Positions 1 through 10,577 of a stretch of DNA of 64,000 nt are shown in pieces; positions within the stretch are counted from its first letter, which is position 1, and each line of letters starts with the position of its first letter. Both the position numbers and the translations under genes were made by a program. The notes beneath the pieces were generated by a model, which worked only from the letters and a program-made list of their open reading frames with translations, was not told the origin of the DNA and searched no databases. The stretch covers positions 3,162,001-3,226,000 of the forward strand of contig JAUKTV010000002.1 in assembly GCA_030549205.1 (NCBI GenBank), written 5' to 3'. The stretch is from Apiosordaria backusii (Eukaryota > Ascomycota > Sordariomycetes > Sordariales > Lasiosphaeriaceae).

Positions 1-303
1 AGATTCAGTAGGCCATGTAGACCATCTGCGGCTTGACTACGGCTTGATGGCGGCTGGTGACTGGGGCAGCGCAGGCTGCGAGCGCGAGCTCCTTCCTCGG
101 GAGCGGTTAGGGTACACACTTTTCTAGGTCTTCTCGATTTTTTCTTTTGAGATTTTTGACTTGCTCAAGCACGTTCGAGCGAGGAGGTCTGCCGCTGCTG
201 CTTTTTGTAAGTTTTGATTTTGTTCGCCAGCTCGCGACAGATAAACTGCTAACAGCCACGCAGGCGCCCATCAAATCAGTGACAGCCACCGCTCGCGAAC
301 GAG
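1..303. other. 5' flank, no gene seen
   Basis: I see no convincing coding sequence here. A short open frame on either strand lacks protein-like composition. The stretch probably carries the promoter and leader of the gene starting at 304. A single GGTTAGGG motif lies near 106-113. Confidence 0.5.
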
Positions 304-1799
304 ATGGAGAAGAAGGAGAAAGAGGTAGAGGCCTACACAGGCCCTATCATGGATAGGAAGATCCCCCGCCGCGGCCACGGTATGATAGATTTGTTTGAAG
401 ACTCCTTTGCTATTTCCTTTGATTATTCTGGCGAAAGTGAATTTGAGATGAATATGCTAACAAATTTGTCAATAGACACCTTTGCCTCCAATCTTGGGCG
501 CAAGGTGTCGCCCACCACCACCACCACCCCCCCCCAGGCCAAAGGCCATAGATCCGTCAAGAGCCTGGTCAACCGCTTCGAGAACCCGGGCACCATCCCC
601 CAATCCTCCTCCAACTTCTCCATCCCCTCCAGCTCCTCCGCCACCAGCTTCAACCGGGCCCAGCCAGCCCCAGGACCCTCCCCAAGCCCCTCCTGGCTCA
701 CCCTCACCCCCCCTCCCTCCAGCAGAAGAAACCGGGATCCCTATGCCCCTGAGGATTACGACCTCACTCTGCTTGAATACAAGCAGTACATGACCAACCG
801 CCCCCTGGGAAGATGCCTCGACCACCTGGAGTCTCCCACCAAGGAGATAAGAAGCATCATCAGCAGCCACCCTCGCCGCGGACACCGCCTCTCAAAGTCG
901 ATTCAGGCGCTGGACGACCTCATGACTATGCTCAAGTCCTTTTCTGTTGACGGCCAGCCCCCCCTACCATCAGAGTCTGATTCTAAACCCGGGCCATCAT
1001 CCACCCCCTACAATCCCAAATCAGCTCCCCAGCCAAACCGCACAAAAGAAGAGATCAAAGCCTACTGGGATTTCGTCAGAAAAGAGCTAAACATTACCTG
1101 GGATGAACTCAACACCAGCGCCATCTACCGTCCCCCAACCTTTTTATTCTCACCACCCCCCTCTCCTCGGCCTTATCCCTCCCCGTCTTCGCCTATTCTT
1201 CAGCCTATTACTGAAGAGCAGGAGGACGAGCTGGAGCAAGACTACCAACCAGAGGAAGAGCAGTACCACGAACCGGAGCAGTACCCAGCAGAGCAGCTTG
1301 ACGCAGAGGAGCATTACCATGAGGATGACCACGAGGAGAATAACCAGCCGGAGCATCCCCACCACTCCCAGCAACAGCAACACTCCCCCTCCCAACTCCC
1401 CCCCTACACCCCCTCTAAACCCTCCCACCACAGCCTTCTCCCACCGCCCAAACCCGTACACACCCACGGCCGCTCCCGGCACCAAACCCTCTTCTCTCCT
1501 ATCTACCTCTTTACCACCCCCCCAGCTATCCCCCCTAAATCCCCCCTCCGACCCCCCCCACCACCAACAAGGCCCCCTCCCCACCACCACCTCAGTACCC
1601 GCCCCCTGAGCCACCTGTTCAGCTCTCTCCTGATGAGCAGTCATCGCCGTCATCACCGCCCAAGAATGGTAGCCCCCCGCCCGGGGTAGCTGCCAGACAT
1701 CAAGCCGCCAAGAGGGAGGAGTTTAGGAGGAGGTATGACGAGTATGAGAAGTTGAGGGGGAGGGTTGGAAAGGTTGGAAAGGGGGGAGATATGTTTTAA
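304..1799 (+). CDS. Proline-rich uncharacterised protein, one intron, apparent frameshift near the 3' end
   Basis: I do not recognise the family. An ATG at 304 opens the frame. A good intron lies at 380-475: donor GTATGA, branch GCTAAC at 456-461, acceptor AATAG. It is 96 nt long and has no stop, so it can also be read through. After splicing the protein has a Ser/Pro-rich N-terminus with a basic SVKSLVNRFENPG segment, a folded-looking middle (PYAPEDYDLTLLEYKQYM, then EEIKAYWDFVRKELNITWDE), and an acidic Glu/Gln/Tyr-rich stretch before a proline-rich tail. The first frame ends at 1689 in an unlikely His/Pro/Arg-rich tail. The other frame instead reads QYPPPEPPVQLSPDEQSSP and a basic helix (EEFRRRYDEYEKLRGRV) up to the stop at 1797-1799. 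Adding one C in the run at 1552-1559 joins the two, so I place the end at 1799. Cytoplasmic or cytoskeletal roles are possible but unproven. Confidence 0.6.
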
Positions 1800-1820
1800 T
1801 AGGCGTGTTGAATGTTTTTT

Positions 1821-2187
1821 GAGGCGTTATTACATGTTCAGAAGGCCTATTTGTTGTTTTTTGAGGCGTTGTTGTGGTTTTTTTATGCGTAAAAGGGGGT
1901 AATGGAGGTATATTGATGCATAATCAAGGCATCAAGACATAATTGGGAGGCGTTGTTGCATTTGTTTAAGGCGTATAAAGGGGTAATGGGATGCATCAAA
2001 AAGGGCCGACAAAGGCATGGAATGATATCCGGGAGGCATGGCTGCATTCGTTTGAGGCGTTGTTATAGTTTCTTTATGCATATAAGGGGGTAATGGAGGC
2101 GTTGAAGGGTATATGGGAGGCATATTGCTGCATAATTAAGGTGTTGGAATGGGAATGGGAGGCATAGTTTGCATGAAAAGAGGCGTT
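1821..2187. repeat. Degenerate tandem duplication with GAGGCGTT motifs
   Basis: The motif GAGGCGTT occurs at about 1821, 1863, 1947, 2054, 2096 and 2180. A longer match starts at 1862 and again at 2053 (GAGGCGTTGTT, then TTTATGC, then AAGGGGGTAATGGAGG), giving a tandem unit of about 191 bp. The copies differ at many positions, so the duplication is old. It has no coding potential. Confidence 0.6.
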
Positions 2188-3108
2188 TGTTGGGATATTG
2201 TATGCATAGATGAAGGACAGGAAGGTGTTTTGTTATGTAATGATACCCCTGCTCGATATATCGAGCTCTTTTGCTGTCAATGATGCATATTGATTGTTGT
2301 TTGATGCGTGATGCGTTAGCTTTGACAGGTTGGTATATAGCAGAAAGGCATCCATGAATGTAACTGCTCTGTGCTAATGTCAGACTTTATACACACCTAC
2401 GACAGAGCGTAACTTCTTTTAAACCAGCAGGGTTACTAAGCATTTCCCCCTTTTATACTTCCTTAAACTAAAAATGCAAAGATACCTTGTTCAAACGAGT
2501 TGGATCATTTATCACAGCCTATCCAAAACATCATTCAGCATCAACCTAAGCTCAATATGTCCCTTCAAAGCTAGGATTAAAAGGAAAAGAAATCAAGTTG
2601 TGGAGGACAACAAGAGCCAGGATAGACATAAACGATAACTGTGATGAAAAGGAAGTGAAAGCTAGGATGAAGTCCAAAATCATAAAGCGTATAAAACATA
2701 CCATCAACGGTTCGATTTTGAAGCAGTCAGTTAAAATACTTCATGTGCAGCATGCATTTATATTCATCTACATAACACCAAAGCAGTTGCTTCAATTTGT
2801 TTTTAGTCATCTGGCGACCTGTAGAGGTGTGTGTGGTGAAGAGCTCGCTAGGATGTGTAGCTATTAATTATCCCTCTAGTGGTGGGTTCCGGAAGTTGAA
2901 TCACAGCCTCTTTTGTGCAGTTACTCAATGTGTCAAGATTTTGAACATAGGCAGAACGCCAAAAAAAAAAAGCTCGCCAAGCCATAAATACAGCTCTAGT
3001 CATCAATATTTACATCTAGATAATACACAACACATCCCACATCATCTACTTTCTACAAGTACATATACACACGTCTACCCCTTTCTATTCCCAAATATTT
3101 ACCCCCCA
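2188..3108. other. Intergenic, no gene seen
   Basis: AT-rich sequence with only short unconvincing frames. The last 100-150 bases are the 3' flank of the minus-strand PPR gene. Confidence 0.5.
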
Positions 3109-6100
3109 TCAAAACGACGCCTTCTTCCCCTTCCCTTTCATCTTCCCCAGCTCCTCCGCCTTCTTCTGCTCCTCCACCTTCTTAACAAAATTATCCCAAT
3201 CACCCCCCTCCTGATCTTCTTCCCTCCCCCTCACACCCCCATCAAACATCTCATTCCCATACATCTCATCCTCCACCACCAGCTCAGCCTCCAGCTTCTT
3301 CTTCCTCTCCTCCTGCTCCCTCACCATCCTTCCCAACCTCTCCCACCCCTCCTCCCTCTCCCCCTCCCTCATCCTCCTCTCCCGTTCCAAGTCCTCACCC
3401 ATCAGCCGCTCCAGCTCCCTCCAAGCCAGCTCTTTATCCCTCAGCATCTCCAGCTCCTGCATCATTTGATCGTTGGCCTTGAACCCAGCCTCCTCCATCT
3501 TCTTCATCGCCCACGCTACCGCCCCTGGACGCTGCTGCCGTGACCAATTACGAACGAGAATGGACCAGGTGTGGTAGTTGGGTTGGAGGTTGTGTTCCGC
3601 CAGGTAAACCAGCCAATCCTCGGCTTGTTTTATGCTGGCTTTTGTTGTGGACAAAGATCGCGACGCGCGGATCGCGCCGGAAAGCAAGACGTTGAAGGTG
3701 TAAATCGTGGGAGCGGGGGACATGGAGTAGAGGTAGGTTTCGTCTTTGTGGAAGGCGGCCCATTGGGCTTGTTGGGCTTTCAAGGAGGGCCAGCCTGCGC
3801 CGGGGCGGGGGGCGTGGTGGAGGGGGTCGGAGTTTGGGTTAAGGAGGGGTAGTTCTTGCTGTAGTTCTTGTTGTGGCGGTGGTGGTGATTGCTGGGGGTC
3901 TGCTGAAGATGAAGGTTCTGGGGATTCTTGCTGGGCGGCAAGGGATTCTTCCTGGGTTGGTACTTCTTCCCCGGTTGGTAATGGCTCTGCCTGGTTTGGT
4001 GGAGGGTCATCTTCCGAGGTTGCTAGGTGTTCTTCTTCGGTTGGTAGATGATCGCGTTCCTCGGTAGGTAAGAGCTCTTCTTCAGATGCCAGGGTGTCTT
4101 TCTGGGTTGGTAGGACGCTTCCTAGAGTTCGCATTGACTCCTCGTCGGCTGGTAGGGAGTCTGCTGTCCTTTTTGCCAACAGCTCTTCGTCGGCTTCCTT
4201 CTTCAACGTTTCTTCTGCGCACATCTCACCTTCGATCATATCCTCCAGGATGCCAAACCCCGCCTGCAACGCATCTCGGCTCTCGACTGATCTTCTGGAG
4301 TCTTGCGCAGAAGTCCATGCTACGTTATTCCACTTGGGAATCTTCAGCAACGAGCCCAGAATAGCATCGTGCACTCGGCTGTCCTGCTCTCGGCAAATCT
4401 GGCACACGATGTACTGGCCTTGCATTAGCTTCGCTCGGAACAGCTTGTAGAAATTCAGCACCTCGGCCGCCTTCCATACAGCTCTTGCGTATCCCCTGAG
4501 CATGATGCTGAGGGCGTCGGATCCTGCAACTGCGGGCCGCGCCACAGGATTGGGGAGTCGATCGAGGATACGATCAATCTTTCGTAGGAAGCTGAGATCC
4601 AAATCTGTTGTTGCCGTCTCGAACACCTGCTCTTTGGTCTCGTAAGGTGGCCCCAACCTAACAGGAATAAGCGCCTGCAGGTCCTTGTAGCGGTAGAATC
4701 TTGCATAGACCAAGAGCAGGACCCGGAATGTCAACACCGCATGTGCATTCCGCTGGGTTTCATCCTTGATCAGGAGATCATGTTGCCTAGATATCACCAA
4801 GACGCAGTCGATGATATCGTTCCAGATGTATCTGCTCTTCAGAGCCTCGGGAACAACCTCTTCTAGGGTCTGGAGGACAGGTTCGATGGTTTGGGTGCGT
4901 TTTGCCACGTTCAACAGATTGGAAAAGATGTACTGTTCAGGCTCGATGCCTTGATCAATCATGATCTGGTAGATGGTCCACGCTCCCTGATAGTCCCCGG
5001 TTGCGCGCATACCCCGAACCATGACACTGTACGTGTATTTATTCGGGGTGATCAGGTTGAGCAACCGTGTCGTCAATTCCCGACGCAGCTGCCCCAACTG
5101 TTCCAGGTGACCGTCTGGCACGCCCTGGAAGTCCAGGATGCATGTGCTTAGCATCATGGTGAGCGGCGCATCGCCGTGAAGTTCGCCGCTGTTGATGGCT
5201 TCCTCCAGCATATCCAGGGCATTGGACTTGTACCTCGGGTCTCGAGAAAGACGGCGCGCAATTGTGTACCAAGTGTAGGGGTGAAGCGGGTGGCCGTACT
5301 GCACTAGTTCCCAATACAGGCCCCACAAAGTTTCAGCTTCCATGTCTTTAGTGAGAAGAAAGAGCGTCTGTTGGGTGAACTCGAGGGTGTATAGAGTGCG
5401 ATTCTGCAAGATGTGACGGATCACTTCGGCGAGCTCGTGTGCGGTCTTTGATCGTGAGGGAGTCATCGAACACCATCTGGCGAGGAACTCAACCGTATCG
5501 TTCACCGCCCACCTTGGCGTCAGAGCCCCCTCATATGTCGCCCAGAGGAATTTGTGAGCTAGGCCTGTGTCGTAACGAAGTAGGTAGAGCATCGAGTTCA
5601 TCCATTTCGTCAAATACTCATCTACATTGCCATACCCACAATAGCGCTCCTCAAACTCTTCCGTCTGAATTTCGGATTCCGAAAAGAGCAGTTCTGTTTC
5701 TCCCCATTGCGGAAAATCAGGAACCTCGGCCAACGCCCGAGAGTAGGAGCGTCCTGACTTCAGAGCACGGTATAACGGCCTGAACCTGCGCTCCCATGCG
5801 TCCAACCAGCTGCCCCTGTAGCCTGGGCCCCACGCGAGTCTTCCTCCTCGCTCCGCATGCATGATCGCTTCTAGTTGAGGCACTTGGTTGTCGCGGTCCG
5901 CGGCACTTGACGTGTCACTGGTGATCGTTGAGTAGTCTCTCTCGGACACCTCGAGGTTCATGGAACTGTCGTGTGTGGTCGCATAATTCCATTCTGTTTC
6001 CTCCGACCCCAGTGAAGGTGTGTCTGGTATTGTCTCTTCTTGTATATAATAGTGTTCGTTACTACTCGGAGGACATGGCGTCTCGCTGGGATTCTTCGAA

Positions 6101-6423
6101 GGATTGGAGTCTGCCTTGACTTTCTCCTCAATCTCATCGGGGCTCATAAGACTGTCGACCTTTCTCAACCCATTTCTTTTCTTCTGTTCTTCTGACCATG
6201 GCGGGATGGTATCTGAGTCGTCGTTCTGGAACAAAAGTCTGGCGGTCGTGGTGAAGGGCGCATCTCGGGCAAGCTGGGCCAGCAACTGCGGTGATCGCAG
6301 CAGTCTCGACGTCTGGGATATTGGTGGTGGTGGCAGTAATGGGTGTATAATGGGTATCTGGGACCGACGTTGACAGGCACGAGCCAGACATGATCGGCCG
6401 ACCAAGCCGGCTCGCAGTATCAT
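3109..6423 (-). CDS. Mitochondrial pentatricopeptide repeat (PPR) protein, CYA5/Pet309-like
   Basis: A single 1104-residue frame without introns. The first ~60 residues are rich in Arg, Ser and Leu and lack acidic residues (MILRAGLVGRSCLARACQRR), as in a mitochondrial targeting sequence; the later FTTTARLLF is a likely processing region. PPR-type helix pairs are visible around residues 450-520 (TPNKYTYSVMVRGMRATGD, then GAWTIYQIMIDQGIEPEQYI) and again near 900-1000 (TIYTFNVLLSGAIRASRSL, QPNYHTWSILVRNW). A degenerate acidic repeat (LPTEEE, LPTGEE) fills about residues 770-850, and the C-terminus is a Lys/Glu-rich coiled coil ending MKGKGKKASF. PPR proteins bind organellar RNA and act in its processing or translation. 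Size and layout resemble fungal CYA5/Pet309 factors for cox1 expression, but that assignment is inference. It is divergent from cwf18. Confidence 0.8.
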   Translation of the reverse strand: MILRAGLVGRSCLARACQRRSQIPIIHPLLPPPPISQTSRLLRSPQLLAQLARDAPFTTTARLLFQNDDSDTIPPWSEEQKKRNGLRKVDSLMSPDEIEEKVKADSNPSKNPSETPCPPSSNEHYYIQEETIPDTPSLGSEETEWNYATTHDSSMNLEVSERDYSTITSDTSSAADRDNQVPQLEAIMHAERGGRLAWGPGYRGSWLDAWERRFRPLYRALKSGRSYSRALAEVPDFPQWGETELLFSESEIQTEEFEERYCGYGNVDEYLTKWMNSMLYLLRYDTGLAHKFLWATYEGALTPRWAVNDTVEFLARWCSMTPSRSKTAHELAEVIRHILQNRTLYTLEFTQQTLFLLTKDMEAETLWGLYWELVQYGHPLHPYTWYTIARRLSRDPRYKSNALDMLEEAINSGELHGDAPLTMMLSTCILDFQGVPDGHLEQLGQLRRELTTRLLNLITPNKYTYSVMVRGMRATGDYQGAWTIYQIMIDQGIEPEQYIFSNLLNVAKRTQTIEPVLQTLEEVVPEALKSRYIWNDIIDCVLVISRQHDLLIKDETQRNAHAVLTFRVLLLVYARFYRYKDLQALIPVRLGPPYETKEQVFETATTDLDLSFLRKIDRILDRLPNPVARPAVAGSDALSIMLRGYARAVWKAAEVLNFYKLFRAKLMQGQYIVCQICREQDSRVHDAILGSLLKIPKWNNVAWTSAQDSRRSVESRDALQAGFGILEDMIEGEMCAEETLKKEADEELLAKRTADSLPADEESMRTLGSVLPTQKDTLASEEELLPTEERDHLPTEEEHLATSEDDPPPNQAEPLPTGEEVPTQEESLAAQQESPEPSSSADPQQSPPPPQQELQQELPLLNPNSDPLHHAPRPGAGWPSLKAQQAQWAAFHKDETYLYSMSPAPTIYTFNVLLSGAIRASRSLSTTKASIKQAEDWLVYLAEHNLQPNYHTWSILVRNWSRQQRPGAVAWAMKKMEEAGFKANDQMMQELEMLRDKELAWRELERLMGEDLERERRMREGEREEGWERLGRMVREQEERKKKLEAELVVEDEMYGNEMFDGGVRGREEDQEGGDWDNFVKKVEEQKKAEELGKMKGKGKKASF

Positions 6424-6898
6424 CCCCGGATGCGACTAGACGATTATGGTGCCTCTGCAACGGCGCGGGATGCAGTCGCGCGCCATGAGAATCGGGCGGG
6501 TGGACGTAGAATGTGGTCGTCATGCGTTGGATTCGAGTTCGTGAGTGGGCATATTGTTGTCGACAGGCGGTTCCCAAGCGGTTGTTCAGGGGTCGCTGGT
6601 CGCCGGTGCCGTCTGAATTATCTCTATCAAAATTCACGATGAGAAGCCCGCTCCCAAAAAAAATTGGCTTGCGAGGGGCTGCGCAGCTTCCGGCCGGCAA
6701 CGGGAGCCCACCTCCCGGCAGACGCCCCTGTCAAAACTTCCCTGTCCGCTGTCAGGGACCCACATTCAACATCATCCTCCACTGGAAATTGTTCCCAGGC
6801 GCGACTGTTCTCTGAGCCAACTCGCAATCAACACTAACATCAACCACCCATTTCCCACCACAACCTCCTCCCAAGAAATCCCAGAAAACCACCCCAAA
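6424..6898. promoter_or_regulatory. Shared upstream region of the PPR gene and cwf18
   Basis: These 475 bases separate two divergently transcribed genes and must hold both promoters. Overlapping open frames here look like chance. I see no specific operator. Confidence 0.5.
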
Positions 6899-7606
6899 AT
6901 GTCCTCCCACACCACCCTCGCAGCCGCAACAGACGACCGCAAAGCCCGCCTCGCCAAACTCAAATCCCTAAAGCGCAAACAACCCGAACCCTCCCCATCC
7001 TCCGACCACGACCAAGACCCATCACCACCACCACCACCACAACCACACTCCCCATCCAGATCCCAATCCCCCCCAACCAAACAAGTCTCCCACCTCCACC
7101 TCTCCGGCCGCAACTACGACCCCTCAACCAAAGGCCCAAAACTCGGCTTCGAAGCACCCCCCACCCTCTCCCTCGAAGCGCCCACCCTAGAAGAGCAAGC
7201 CGCCGACCTCGAAGACGAAATCAACCGCCAGGCCGCCCTCGACGCAGCCCAGTCCGCCGAAAAGGGCATTGATCTCTTCAAGCTCCAACCAAAAAAACCA
7301 AACTGGGATTTGAAAAGGGAGCTCAACGCCAAGATGGAGGTGCTCAACATCAGGACGGATAACGCCATTGCGAGGATGGTCAGGGAGCGACTGGCGGAAA
7401 AGAAGAAGTTGGCTGAGGAGAGTAAGAAGGGTAGCAAGGAAAGTGATGACAAGGAGGCGGGTGGGATGTTGGATGGCGCGGCGATTGTGGAGGGGATTAA
7501 ACTCAGGGAGAGGGAAGAGGAGGAAGAGGCGAGGAGGGAGAAGGAGGCTGAGGATGAGGAGTTGGGGATCGCGGATGCCCAGGTATCTTTTGGCCCAACA
7601 GTTTGA
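6899..7606 (+). CDS. cwf18: Pre-mRNA-splicing factor Cwf18 / CCDC12 homologue
   Basis: A 235-residue protein from a single exon. It begins with a basic coiled-coil segment (DDRKARLAKLKSLKRKQ), followed by a Pro/Ser/His-rich linker (residues ~40-70). The family signature follows: an LHLSGRNYDP box near residue 75, then DLFKLQPKKPNWDLKRELN (about 125-145) and RTDNAIARMVRERL (about 150-165). These match the cwf18 (CCDC12) family, a component of the Prp19/NTC-associated active spliceosome. The C-terminal third is a charged Glu/Lys/Arg helix. The protein should be nuclear. Its 3' end faces another probable splicing-related gene only 105 bases away. Confidence 0.9.
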   Translation: MSSHTTLAAATDDRKARLAKLKSLKRKQPEPSPSSDHDQDPSPPPPPQPHSPSRSQSPPTKQVSHLHLSGRNYDPSTKGPKLGFEAPPTLSLEAPTLEEQAADLEDEINRQAALDAAQSAEKGIDLFKLQPKKPNWDLKRELNAKMEVLNIRTDNAIARMVRERLAEKKKLAEESKKGSKESDDKEAGGMLDGAAIVEGIKLREREEEEEARREKEAEDEELGIADAQVSFGPTV

Positions 7607-7711
7607 ATTCTCTTGAGAAGGTCCCGAAAGAAGGACAAAGTTGTTGCTTGGATGGTGTACAGAAAAGTAGGCATATGATACCCTGATTTGATTCGCTTTA
7701 ATTACTACAAT

Positions 7712-8753
7712 CTATCTACCCGTGTTCATCGACTGTGTCAGTGCTAACCTTTTGCTAAAGGGGCTCAGACTTCGCTCGCGCGGGGGACGTGGTGGCTGCC
7801 GTTGCTGTTGCTCTTGGGGCGGCAGCGCATTTCTCTCTCTGGGGTGAAAATCTTCCCTGTCTCTGTACTGATTCCTGGGCCCACCGCCACGGCCTCTCCC
7901 ATCGCGCCTTGGTGGGGAACGCACTGGAGATCTCGACCTGGACCTCGAATATCCTCGACGCCTATGTGATCCATGCTCAGCCTCTCTACCATACGGCGCA
8001 TGCCCAGGGGCAGGCTCAGGCTCGTGGTCATGATCAAAGTCACGATGACGCCGAGGGGAGCGTGACCGACGAGGCGAAGGGGAACGCCGATGGCGCGGGT
8101 AGTCTTTCTCCGGGCTTCCTGATGGTTCCCTGGAGTAGCGCTCTTCTGGGCTGAGAGACCGTGGACGAACTGGAGGTCCACGGGGAGACAGCTCCCGATC
8201 ACGGCTGACACGCTCCCTTCTCGGCGGGCTGGGGCTTCGCCTTGGAGCTGGGGAGGGAGATCTGGTGGAAATGCTGGATACAGAGTCGTAGGATGGCGAC
8301 CTGTGCCTCCGTTGTGGGGGCGGAGAACCTCTTATGGAAGGTTCCTCTTCTTCGTCCCTCTCCAGCTCTCGCTTCCGGGCCCGCTCGGCCTCCTTTTGGG
8401 CGAGAATCTGATCAGCCACGCCCTTTCTGTGGAATCGAGTTAGCATTCAAAATCAGCAAACAATGAATCGTGAAGAGCGTACTTCTTTTCGATGTCATCA
8501 GGGACTGCGTTGGTGAGCTTGGGTTGCAGTTTGGGGTTGAATAGCTGCTGAGTCCGTGATGGCCGGGGAATGTACGGCCTCTCCTGGGCTGAAGCTTTGC
8601 ATTCGTAGGAATAGTGCCGTGCTGTGAGTGTCAGACTGGGAATGGTAAATAGGGTAGTTTCGGTGAATGGAAATAATACGTATCTCGTTTAAGACATTTT
8701 TGGCACTGGACATTTGCCGGTGTGGCCTTGGATGGACCGCCTCTGCGCCACAT
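7712..8753 (-). CDS. Zinc-knuckle, RS-rich splicing-associated protein (SREK1IP1/ZCCHC10-like), three exons
   Basis: Exon 1 runs from the ATG at 8753 down to about 8680 and reads MWRRGGPSKATPANVQCQKC. Exon 2 (about 8621-8483) reads RHYSYECKASAQERPYIPR, so the two exons together form a CCHC zinc knuckle. Exon 3 (8426-7712) holds a KGVADQILAQKEAER helix and a long Arg/Ser/Pro-rich tail with many RSPSP repeats, like an SR protein. Intron 2 (8482-8427) is canonical, with branch GCTAAC and acceptor CACAG. Intron 1 is problematic. The donor GTATTA with the best acceptor (after CTGACACTCACAG) breaks the frame by one base. An earlier CCCAG acceptor keeps frame but lengthens the knuckle spacer. The family is nuclear and linked to splicing regulation; that role is inferred. 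Tail to tail with cwf18. Confidence 0.75.
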
Positions 8754-9295
8754 GATGATCTCAGGTTTTGGAGGTGCTGAAATGAATTAATGCCAGACCG
8801 GAAGGGCGGCAGTGCAGGAGGGTTGTTTGTGAGAAGGTATGCGCAGTTGCGGTTGTGTGTACGAGTCGTACAGCTGCTGGTGCCGAATTTGGGATATGAG
8901 TGGACAGCTGAGTAAACAGGGTGATAATCTCAAGCAAAAAATGGCGACAATGCAGTGATCGGGCAACGAATCTAGAAGGCGGCAACCCGAATTTTAGGAT
9001 GGGTTGTAGTGGCTGAAGGATTAAGACCCGGTTGCTGATGGAATCTGTGAAAAGGCTTAAAGCTTGAAAATGTTACTGCTGTAATATCTCCAGCTTGGCC
9101 GTGATGGACGCGCTGTCGCGAAGTTGGGATGCTGGCTGGCAAGCACTTTGGCTGCCAGCTGCAACATGGGCTACGATAGTGCTCACACGTGATTGGAGGC
9201 ATACCAGGGTTAGGGTTATTTTCTAAGCTGCAGCTCTTAATAGCATAATCTTGGAGGAATATATCTCTTCATCTTATGGTGCTGCTGGCCCTACC
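8754..9295. other. Intergenic with a telomere-like motif
   Basis: Upstream region of the zinc-knuckle gene. AGGGTTAGGGTT lies at 9206-9217. No convincing ORF. Confidence 0.45.
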
Positions 9296-9805
9296 CTACA
9301 CTACTTTATATAAAGTTCCGATAGCATTGGTAGAATCTAGGATAGCAGGCAGAATAATCCTAGGAGTGAGGACATAAAAGCCTGGGTTAGATGTAAGAGA
9401 CTGGGTAAGTAAGAGAGTGAGTGAACAGATGAGCGAGGGAGAGTGGAGGAACCGAGGCAGTAAGGGGGTCAAATAAGGACTGGCAACACGACGAGGTCGA
9501 CAGCAGTAGGGCCGATGATATCGATACTGGCAGCGCTGAGCAGTTGTGGTGGTGATTTGCGGCTGGTGATGCCGGGTGCATTGTTCAGCCATGGCTGAGG
9601 GAGGCTCAGGGTTAGGTAAGGGATTGTTCACTGATTGGCCCATAAATGGGATTTCAGCGGCCTGAGCCGCCTGGTTGCTTTCGAAAAAGTCCCCCAAAAT
9701 CATGCCTTCCTCCAACCCAATGTCATCAACCTGCTTGGATTGCCTGGTTGCACTCGGGCGCTTGCATTGCCGATAATTGGGCATGGCCGGCGCAGCTGCG
9801 CACAA
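9296..9805 (-). CDS. Possible hypothetical protein, 169 residues
   Basis: I do not recognise this frame. The first ~65 residues look protein-like (QVDDIGLEEGMILGDFFESN). The remainder turns His/Thr/Pro- and then Leu/Ser-rich, as untranslated sequence often does. The true 3' end may involve an intron I cannot place. It may equally be a chance open frame. Confidence 0.25.
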   Translation of the reverse strand: MCAAAPAMPNYRQCKRPSATRQSKQVDDIGLEEGMILGDFFESNQAAQAAEIPFMGQSVNNPLPNPEPPSAMAEQCTRHHQPQITTTTAQRCQYRYHRPYCCRPRRVASPYLTPLLPRFLHSPSLICSLTLLLTQSLTSNPGFYVLTPRIILPAILDSTNAIGTLYKVV

Positions 9806-10577
9806 AGAAATCTACTTTTTAATTCTTCGCAGTTCGGCATGCATGCTGTGATTGTAACCTGGGTTGCCATGAAATCAGGATTTGTATGCATAAACATATT
9901 TGGCGTGGAGGGTTGGCTTAGGTAGCTCCGTCTGTGAAGCAAAACCGGGGCCACCCAGTTCCGGCCCGCTTGCCTGGCAAACCACACTGCCACTGGCTCC
10001 AGCGGGTGAGGAGAGAGAGAAGGCGCACCTGCAACCCTGGAAGCCTCCTCCTCGCCAGATTTCCTCGTGCAACCACATCGACTGGAGGACGCTGGATTAA
10101 CTCCCACCACCGCCCCTCACCCCGGCCGAGCCATCTACCCTTTTTTCAACTGTCCAATTGTGGCTTTTCCCTGTCCAAGAACTCTAGACACGCAGCACAG
10201 ACATCTGGAACGCCGACGGTCGGACGGCGGCGAGCACCAGTTTTGCGATTAAGGTACCTGTGTCGTTGTCGCCCTCATCAAGCAGACAGACAGCCCCCCT
10301 GCGATCACGACGACAGAGACCAACGATGATTAATACCGACGCACTTCCTTCGCTCTGGACAGCCCTGCTCCGTTTCGTTTCCTGATTCTGTCTTTCTTGT
10401 CGGACCGCCTCTTTTCTGCCTTCTGCCCTGCTGCGAAGTCAATCGGCCCCTGGGTTACTTGCCCCCGCCTGATACTTTCTTGGACCGATATCATCGGCAT
10501 CCTCATCTTCTTCGGAGACCCCGACGTACAGGCAGACACCACTTCTTATTTGCGCTCGTTTGGACTCAAGTCGCAAC
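9806..10577. other. Promoter and long 5' leader of the R3H gene
   Basis: About 770 bases without a convincing gene. The last several hundred are pyrimidine-rich, typical of a fungal leader, and run into the ATG at 10578. Confidence 0.45.

Noticed and set aside
469..885. Long minus-strand frame rich in Gly/Val opposite the first gene
   Set aside because: Its composition mirrors the proline-rich plus-strand codons; it is a shadow of the real gene.
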